A stretch of DNA of 7,949 bases, taken from NCBI GenBank assembly GCA_031255615.1, contig JAIRSD010000272.1:1-7949 (forward strand), in the 5' to 3' direction. Positions 1 through 4,107 of the stretch are shown one piece after another. The DNA is from Treponema sp. (GTDB lineage: Bacteria; Spirochaetota; Spirochaetia; Treponematales; Breznakiellaceae). Within the stretch, counting starts at the first letter, position 1, and each line of letters begins with the position of its first letter. Below the pieces are notes generated by a model. That model saw only the letters and a list, made by a program, of their open reading frames with translations. It made no database searches and was not told the DNA's origin. The translations under genes and the position numbers were made by a program.

Positions 1-960
1 GTTCACAACACCCGTCAGGGAAGGCGCGTCGGCCCCGTTCCACTTCCATACCCGCACCGCACCGTTCCCCTCGACTGATTCCAGCACATAGTTCCGGTTA
101 TCCTGTATCCAGTGGGAGCCCGGAGTCTGCGGGGGGATGGAATCAACCACGGCGGCGGCAATGCTTGTTCCAGACGGGTCTATCCTGAGCACCCTGGTTC
201 CCGCGCTGCCGCCCAGGATAATATAATCGCCCTGGGCGGCAAGACCCGTTAAATTGCCGATGTTCAAATGAACCGTGTCGCCGGAGACCGGAATATGGCC
301 GGCCTTGCCGTCCTCGCGGGCATAGATGCTGATGAAATTCGGCGCGGGATCGGAGTCGACCGGGGATTTGTCCTGCCAGCCGGCAATGGCGTACTTGTCC
401 GTCAGGGCAATGATAGGCTCGCGGTGGTTCAGGGGACGCGCCCTATGGGCCTCCGCAAGGCCGGCCTGATTCCCGTAGGGGAAACTTTGGATGATCCGCA
501 GATCCTGATCGTACACAATAATATTGTACCCCGTATAATCCTGGCGGCCCAACTCGTCCGCTTCCACCAGAATGATCTCCCCGCCGCTCCCGGCGGCCCA
601 CATGGCCGCATTCCGCCCAGTCCCGCCGACAAGCCCCTCGCGGAAAGTTTTTTCGGGATCGCTTACATCGACTATTTTAACGCGGTATCCGTCCATACCG
701 TTCCTGTCGATATAGCCGAATTTACTCCGGTCCACCCGTAAAATGCTGGCGCTGGAAAGGCCGTCAACATCCTCCCAGCCTCCCGGCCGCGCGCGAAGGG
801 CCGCTCCGCCCATTGCGCCCGCTGCGCTCATTACGCCGACTGCGCTGCCTTCGGCAGGGTTCGGAAAATAAGCCGCGGCGTCGTCTTTTTTTCCGGCGGC
901 AAAGGCGGATACCGCGGCGCAAAGGGCCGCAGCAAAAATTACCGGTCTTTTCTTTGTCAT
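1..960 (-). CDS. Secreted protein of unknown function, N-terminal 320 residues (runs off left edge)
   Basis: The frame is open from the ATG at 960 to base 1 with no stop, so the 320 residues seen are only the N-terminal part. GGAGG at 966-970, five bases before the ATG, supports the start. Residues 1-6 (MTKKRP) are basic, 7-20 are hydrophobic, and A19-F20-A21 fits a signal peptidase I site; the mature protein would start near AGKKDD. This suggests export to the periplasm or beyond. No lipoprotein box (L-x-x-C) is present; the only early Cys, C14, lies inside the hydrophobic core. After a low-complexity Ala/Gly stretch (about 28-60) come short strand-rich units with recurring aromatic and Asp/Gly turns, such as YNIIVYDQDLRII (145-157), FISIYARED (209-217), GDYIILGGSAGTRVLRID (244-261) and AVRVWKWNG (301-309). 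This looks like a beta-propeller or similar all-beta repeat fold. I recognise no catalytic motif and cannot name the family. Confidence 0.82.
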   Translation of the reverse strand, partial: MTKKRPVIFAAALCAAVSAFAAGKKDDAAAYFPNPAEGSAVGVMSAAGAMGGAALRARPGGWEDVDGLSSASILRVDRSKFGYIDRNGMDGYRVKIVDVSDPEKTFREGLVGGTGRNAAMWAAGSGGEIILVEADELGRQDYTGYNIIVYDQDLRIIQSFPYGNQAGLAEAHRARPLNHREPIIALTDKYAIAGWQDKSPVDSDPAPNFISIYAREDGKAGHIPVSGDTVHLNIGNLTGLAAQGDYIILGGSAGTRVLRIDPSGTSIAAAVVDSIPPQTPGSHWIQDNRNYVLESVEGNGAVRVWKWNGADAPSLTGVVN

Positions 961-964
961 CCCG

Positions 965-970
965 TCCTCC
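965..970 (-). promoter_or_regulatory. Ribosome binding site of the left-edge secreted protein
   Basis: The minus strand reads GGAGGA here, with the GGAGG core five bases before the ATG at 960. This is a near-ideal Shine-Dalgarno and fixes the start codon. Confidence 0.8.
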
Positions 971-976
971 AAAAAT

Positions 977-1004
977 AATATAGTTAGTTATAGCTAACTA
1001 TATT
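977..1004. promoter_or_regulatory. Operator-like dyad, 11-bp perfect arms, 6-bp spacer
   Basis: AATATAGTTAG at 977-987 is the exact reverse complement of CTAACTATATT at 994-1004, separated by TTATAG. An alternative inner pairing, TAGTTA (985-990) with TAACTA (995-1000), is also perfect. The dyad lies directly downstream of the predicted -10 box and covers the expected transcription start of the left-edge gene. Size, AT-richness and position suit a dimeric repressor of MarR or TetR type, but no such regulator gene is in the window. The alternative is a 5' UTR hairpin; with AT-rich arms it would be weak. Confidence 0.55.
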
Positions 1005-1033
1005 AGATTACCCGCTGCCCGTTTATCTGTCAA
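1005..1033 (-). promoter_or_regulatory. Sigma-70-type promoter for the left-edge gene
   Basis: The minus strand has a perfect -35 TTGACA (1033-1028), a 17-base spacer, and TAATCT as -10 (1010-1005; three of six consensus bases including the first two and last). Predicted transcription starts near 998, about 38 bases before the ATG. The -35 and spacing are strong, the -10 only moderate. Confidence 0.55.
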
Positions 1034-1048
1034 GCGGATTATGCTTTG

Positions 1049-1062
1049 GGGCGGCGCCGCCC
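1049..1062. repeat. Perfect GC palindrome
   Basis: GGGCGGC at 1049-1055 is followed directly by its reverse complement GCCGCCC at 1056-1062. No U-run follows on either strand, so it is not a canonical terminator. Confidence 0.5.
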
Positions 1063-1101
1063 GGTTTGAAAAACGCCGGATATTGAGGGGCTGTTGGGCG
1101 C

Positions 1102-1125
1102 GTCCCTGGCCCGCGGGCCGGGGAC
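1102..1125. repeat. 12-bp-arm inverted repeat
   Basis: GTCCCTGGCCCG at 1102-1113 and CGGGCCGGGGAC at 1114-1125 pair along their full length, with a single G.U in RNA. There is no spacer, so the tip would open into a small loop. Confidence 0.5.
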
Positions 1126-1204
1126 CGGGCTGTCAAGGCAGCCGCGGGTTGCCAGGGCTCTGCTATCGCTCCGCCGAAAACCAAAAGACGCGGCCTTTTG
1201 GTCC

Positions 1205-1258
1205 GGGATGCCGGCGGGATGCCATTGGTATCCCGCCAGCATCCTGGCGGCATGTCCC
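1205..1258. repeat. Nested inverted repeat
   Basis: The inner stem is GGCGGGAT/ATCCCGCC (1213-1220/1230-1237) with a nine-base loop. An outer, imperfect pairing of GGGATGCC (1205-1212) with GGCATGTCCC (1249-1258) can enclose it. No coding explanation is apparent. Confidence 0.4.
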
Positions 1259-1411
1259 CGGCACGAGACGAGCAGGGACAAACCGAGAACCGCCGCGCCA
1301 AAACGCGGAGGCATTGGGCTTTTTCAGTAATCCGGTTGGTTATTGAACAAGCCCCGCGAAAAACACGGGTTTCCCGAGAAAATCCACGTTTTTCTTCGTT
1401 TTTAGGCGGTT

Positions 1412-1441
1412 GCTGTTCAGAAACTCCAGTTTCTGAACAGC
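1412..1441. repeat. Perfect 14-bp-arm inverted repeat next to the glycosyltransferase promoter
   Basis: GCTGTTCAGAAACT (1412-1425) and AGTTTCTGAACAGC (1428-1441) are exact reverse complements with a two-base CC spacer. This is the longest perfect short-spacer dyad in the left half. It ends four bases before the putative -35 TTGACT. No U-run follows directly, so a terminator is unlikely. It may be a regulator site or the end of a dispersed repeat. Confidence 0.65.
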
Positions 1442-1445
1442 TCTA

Positions 1446-1475
1446 TTGACTTTTTTAAGTATATATAAATATTCT
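1446..1475 (+). promoter_or_regulatory. Candidate promoter of the glycosylation operon
   Basis: TTGACT (1446-1451) matches the -35 consensus in five of six bases, and TATTCT (1470-1475) matches the -10 in four, with an 18-base spacer. The surroundings (1451-1473) are strongly AT-rich. Transcription would start near 1482, essentially at the first ATG. TATAAA at 1464-1469 is another possible -10 but has no good -35. Confidence 0.45.
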
Positions 1476-1481
1476 TACGAT

Positions 1482-2669
1482 ATGCGAGAACCCTATGATG
1501 ATGCCGCGTTAGACTTTGACAGAGGGGGCAACGGGCAAAGCTCGCAGGGTTTCCCGAATTCCCGCAGTTTACTGGTTTGTGTTCCTACCTACAATGAGGC
1601 CGAAAATATAGAGCCCTTTATTTCCACCGTTTTTGAGAACGCGCCGCCGGAAACGCATCTGCTTGTTATTGATGATAATTCCCCCGACGGAACCGCGCGT
1701 ATAGTTGAACGCATGCGGAAACAATATCCCGAAACATTGCATCTCTTGAACCGCCCCGGAAAGCAGGGGCTTGCGGCGGCGTATGTGGCCGCGTTTGCGT
1801 GGGGGCTTGCGCGGAATTACGACATTTTCCTCGAAATGGACGCGGATTTTTCCCATAATCCGGCATACATTCCCGGAATGCTTGAGGAAATACAAACCTG
1901 CGATGTTGTAATCGGCTCGCGGAATATTCCGGGCGGCGGGGTTGAAGGCTGGTCCGCGCTGCGAAACCTTGTCTCAAAGGGCGGTTCCCTCTATTCCCGT
2001 ATCGTGCTTGGCTGCCCCGTAAAAGACTTAACCGGCGGCTTTAATATGTGGACAAGATCAACGCTGGAAAAAATCGGGATTCAAAACATTATTTCAAAGG
2101 GTTATTTGTTTCAGGTTGAGATGAAATACCGCGCCTTTATCGCGGGCTGTTCGATAAAAGAAACCCCGATCATGTTCCCCGACAGGAAACGCGGAAAATC
2201 AAAAATGTCAAAAAAGATAGCGTTTGAAGCGATGATCAATGTCTGGAAAGTTAAAAGCATCGCTGGAAGCGGCGGTGCCTTCACGCAGTTTATAAAATTT
2301 TCATTGACCGGCGGAATCGGCACAATAACAAACCTGGTTATCTTTTTCCTGTGCGCCGATATGGTGGGGCTGCCGGAAATACCGGTAAGCCTGTTCTGTT
2401 TTCTTGCCGCGGGGACTCAGAACTACATCATCAATCACAGATGGTCATTTGCCGTAAAGGACCGGAAAATACCGCCGTCAATCAAACAATGGGCGCTGTT
2501 TTTGTGCGCGTCCCTTTTGGGGCTTGCGGCAAACATCGCGGTAATGGCTTTTATCATCAAAAACTTTAGCCCGCCTTACAAATTCATCGCCCAGGCCTGC
2601 GGCATCGCGGCGGGAATGGGGGTCAATTTTTTTCTTTCAAAGGCTGTTGTGTTCAAAAGGAAGGAGTAG
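1482..2669 (+). CDS. Polyprenyl-phosphate glycosyltransferase (GT2, DPM1/GtrB-like) fused to a GtrA membrane domain
   Basis: The 395-residue protein has a cytoplasmic GT2 domain (about 31-255) and a C-terminal membrane domain (about 268-393). GT2 marks: VCVPTYNEAEN (32-42), DDNSPDGT (64-71), the metal/nucleotide motif D120-A-D122 followed by FSHNP, GSRNIPGGG (145-153), DLTGGF (182-187), and the basic FPDRKRGKSKM (232-242) typical of dolichol-phosphate mannose synthases. The rest matches GtrA-type domains: FIKFSLTGGIGTITN then about four hydrophobic helices. Expected reaction: sugar moved from a nucleotide sugar (GDP-mannose or UDP-glucose; not decidable here) to polyprenyl phosphate at the inner membrane. 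The GtrA part may help flip the product. The ATG at 1482 is preferred although it has no Shine-Dalgarno; an in-frame TTG at 1446 lies in the -35 box. The next gene follows after four bases, so the two form an operon. Confidence 0.88.
   Translation: MREPYDDAALDFDRGGNGQSSQGFPNSRSLLVCVPTYNEAENIEPFISTVFENAPPETHLLVIDDNSPDGTARIVERMRKQYPETLHLLNRPGKQGLAAAYVAAFAWGLARNYDIFLEMDADFSHNPAYIPGMLEEIQTCDVVIGSRNIPGGGVEGWSALRNLVSKGGSLYSRIVLGCPVKDLTGGFNMWTRSTLEKIGIQNIISKGYLFQVEMKYRAFIAGCSIKETPIMFPDRKRGKSKMSKKIAFEAMINVWKVKSIAGSGGAFTQFIKFSLTGGIGTITNLVIFFLCADMVGLPEIPVSLFCFLAAGTQNYIINHRWSFAVKDRKIPPSIKQWALFLCASLLGLAANIAVMAFIIKNFSPPYKFIAQACGIAAGMGVNFFLSKAVVFKRKE
2658..2666 (+). promoter_or_regulatory. Ribosome binding site of the second glycosylation gene
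   Basis: AGGAAGGAG lies inside the last codons of the glycosyltransferase, seven bases before the ATG at 2674. It decides for this ATG over the in-frame GTG at 2647, which would overlap the upstream gene and lacks a comparable site. Confidence 0.8.
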
Positions 2670-2673
2670 AGTC

Positions 2674-3864
2674 ATGGAAAAACCGGATTTCAGAATAAAC
2701 GCGGCGTTTATTATATTAACCCTGCTGGTATTTCTGGCAATGAACATCCTTACGCCAAAGATGGCCGATGATTTTATCTGGGAGTATATATCCGGGACAT
2801 CGCAAAAAGTACAATCACCGGCGGATATTATGCTGTCGGTTTATCATTATTATACAGGGGAATACGAATCCGGGTTCAGGGGCGGAAGGATTGTGCCCGT
2901 AATCTTAACGCAACTGTTTGTATCTCTCGACAAACTGTTTTTTAATGTCGCCAATTCGATAGCTTATATAGTTTTAATATTGCTTATGTGTTTTCATATA
3001 ACGGGTGAAAGAAAGATAAATATTCTCCTTTACGGTGCTGTCAATATTTTTCTGTGGTATTTTGTCCCGTCATGGGGAGAGAATTTCTTATGGCTCACCG
3101 GAAGCTGTTTCTACGTATGGCCAACGATAATAATACTCTTATTCCTTGTTCCCTTGCGCAAGAGGAGTATAAATAAAAAATACCGGATCAATATTTTATT
3201 TTCGATATTGTATTGTATACTTGGCTTGATCGCGGGATTGACCTATGAAAATGCCGCGGCGGCGGTATTTTTCCTTTTGCTTGTCTATGCCGCCGCAAAG
3301 GTCATGCACAAGGAAACTTTCGCGCCCTTTGAAATATTGGGAATGATCGGTTTTCTGGCCGGTTTTGTTATTCTCCTTGCGGCCCCGGGGAATTACGCAA
3401 GATTAAACAGCTATGAATTGATCAAGGAATATGGTTTTTTTACAAGGCTGTTAATCCGGTTTTTGTATACTACAAACATTTTTATTAAATATGGCTTGTT
3501 ATTGACCGGCCTTTCCGTCATTGCGGGATTTGAATTGTTGATTCATCAAAAAAGACGCATCAACATATTCTCTTTTCTATACCTGGTGGCGGGAATCATA
3601 AGCGCATACTCAATGGTGCTAAGCCCTGTATTTATAGAAAGGGTGTTCTACCCGGTAACTATTTTTTTGGTTATAGCCCTTTTAAACGCCCTTTGCCAGA
3701 TCGATCCGCCCGAGATGCTTAAACGAAACAGAAAGATGCTTCTATTGCTGATCCTGGCATTGTTTTCTTTTTCTTTACTAAAGGCCGGTGTGGTTATTGT
3801 AAAGATATATAAAGGGGATGAAACCTATAATGTTCTGGAAAAGCATTATGGGCAGGTACATTAA
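2674..3864 (+). CDS. Multi-spanning membrane protein, probable GT-C-fold glycosyltransferase (DUF6056-like)
   Basis: The 396-residue protein has about 11 hydrophobic segments (near 10-27, 85-108, 115-132, 147-162, 172-189, 193-209, 219-237, 265-288, 297-317, 322-340, 354-376). Features typical of lipid-linked-sugar transferases and, as I recall it, of DUF6056: acidic A31-D32-D33 in the first outer loop, GGR (70-72), FLWLTGSCFYVWP (138-150), TYEN (190-193), and APGNYAR (237-243). The acidic pair after the first helix would be the catalytic or metal site in a GT-C fold. The likely role is to move a sugar from the polyprenyl carrier made by the upstream enzyme onto an acceptor outside the membrane; the acceptor (glycolipid, polysaccharide or protein) is unknown. 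Base composition is clearly lower in GC than the neighbours, hinting at separate origin. A sugar-binding or transport role without catalysis is the main alternative. Confidence 0.7.
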   Translation: MEKPDFRINAAFIILTLLVFLAMNILTPKMADDFIWEYISGTSQKVQSPADIMLSVYHYYTGEYESGFRGGRIVPVILTQLFVSLDKLFFNVANSIAYIVLILLMCFHITGERKINILLYGAVNIFLWYFVPSWGENFLWLTGSCFYVWPTIIILLFLVPLRKRSINKKYRINILFSILYCILGLIAGLTYENAAAAVFFLLLVYAAAKVMHKETFAPFEILGMIGFLAGFVILLAAPGNYARLNSYELIKEYGFFTRLLIRFLYTTNIFIKYGLLLTGLSVIAGFELLIHQKRRINIFSFLYLVAGIISAYSMVLSPVFIERVFYPVTIFLVIALLNALCQIDPPEMLKRNRKMLLLLILALFSFSLLKAGVVIVKIYKGDETYNVLEKHYGQVH

Positions 3865-3878
3865 AAACTTGCCCCCCA

Positions 3879-3916
3879 GGCCGCCGGCATCGCGGCGCCG
3901 GCAGGCCGCTTGGCCT
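3879..3916. terminator. GC-rich hairpin after the glycosylation operon, possible terminator
   Basis: GGCC-GCCGGC (3879-3888) pairs with GCCGGC-A-GGCC (3897-3907) with one bulged A. An overlapping alternative is AGGCC/GGCCT (3903-3907/3912-3916). It starts 14 bases after the stop at 3864. On the plus strand A-residues rather than U-residues follow. On the minus strand a T5 lies about 11 bases beyond the stem. Neither is a textbook intrinsic terminator, so it may be a weak terminator or a 3'-end-stabilising structure. Confidence 0.3.
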
Positions 3917-4107
3917 AAAAAATCAGATAGGTGGATGTAAGAAATTTACCCCAGAGGCGAGAAAAGCGCACGAAAGGCGGGGACAGGGAGCGCATATTCA
4001 TGCCTTCGTGTACCTGGCGAGCCGCAGCTCGCCTTGGCGTCCCTTCATGGTTAACATTCCGGTTCCCGACCGCTTCTCTTATCCGGTGATGTAGTATAAC
4101 CAAGGCC
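3917..4107. other. Non-coding gap between convergent operons, with a possible branched RNA fold
   Basis: No credible gene is seen; a 62-residue minus frame (3915-4103) has no ribosome binding site or recognisable content. GGGAC (3980-3984) can pair with GTCCC (4039-4043), enclosing GCAT/ATGC (3992-3995/4000-4003) and GGCGAGC/GCTCGCC (4016-4022/4027-4033, loop CGCA). Together they could form a three-way junction of about 64 bases. The last stem alone is strong. Confidence 0.35.

Larger units (their letters stand above)
1034..1411. other. Divergent intergenic region dense in GC-rich inverted repeats
   Basis: I see no convincing gene here: open frames on both strands are Arg/Pro/Gly-rich and lack ribosome binding sites. 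The region holds at least seven inverted repeats: a perfect 14-bp palindrome (1049-1062); 12-bp arms with one G.U pair (1102-1125); ACCAAAAG/CTTTTGGT (1180-1187/1195-1202); GGCGGGAT/ATCCCGCC (1213-1220/1230-1237); TGTCCC/GGGACA (1253-1258/1275-1280); CCGCG/CGCGG (1293-1297/1304-1308); and a composite GAAAAAC/GTTTTTC (1358-1364/1388-1394) enclosing CGGG/CCCG (1366-1369/1373-1376). It resembles a set of dispersed palindromic elements or a structured RNA. Confidence 0.55.

Noticed and set aside
268..741. 157-residue plus-strand open frame
   Set aside because: It lies antisense to the secreted-protein gene, which has a signal peptide, promoter and ribosome binding site. The plus frame has none of these.
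1034..1441. CRISPR array
   Set aside because: The inverted repeats differ from one another, are irregularly spaced and show no direct-repeat/spacer pattern; no cas genes are present.
1446..1481. TTG at 1446 as start of the glycosyltransferase
   Set aside because: It falls in the putative -35 box, has no ribosome binding site, and adds 12 residues outside the GT2 fold.
2647..2673. GTG at 2647 as start of the second glycosylation gene
   Set aside because: The ATG at 2674 has an excellent AGGAAGGAG seven bases upstream; the GTG start would place that site inside its own coding region.
3980..4043. Hammerhead ribozyme
   Set aside because: A three-way junction is possible but the CUGAUGA core is absent.
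3915..4103. 62-residue minus-strand open frame
   Set aside because: It has no ribosome binding site or recognisable domain, and it covers the hairpins of the intergenic gap.
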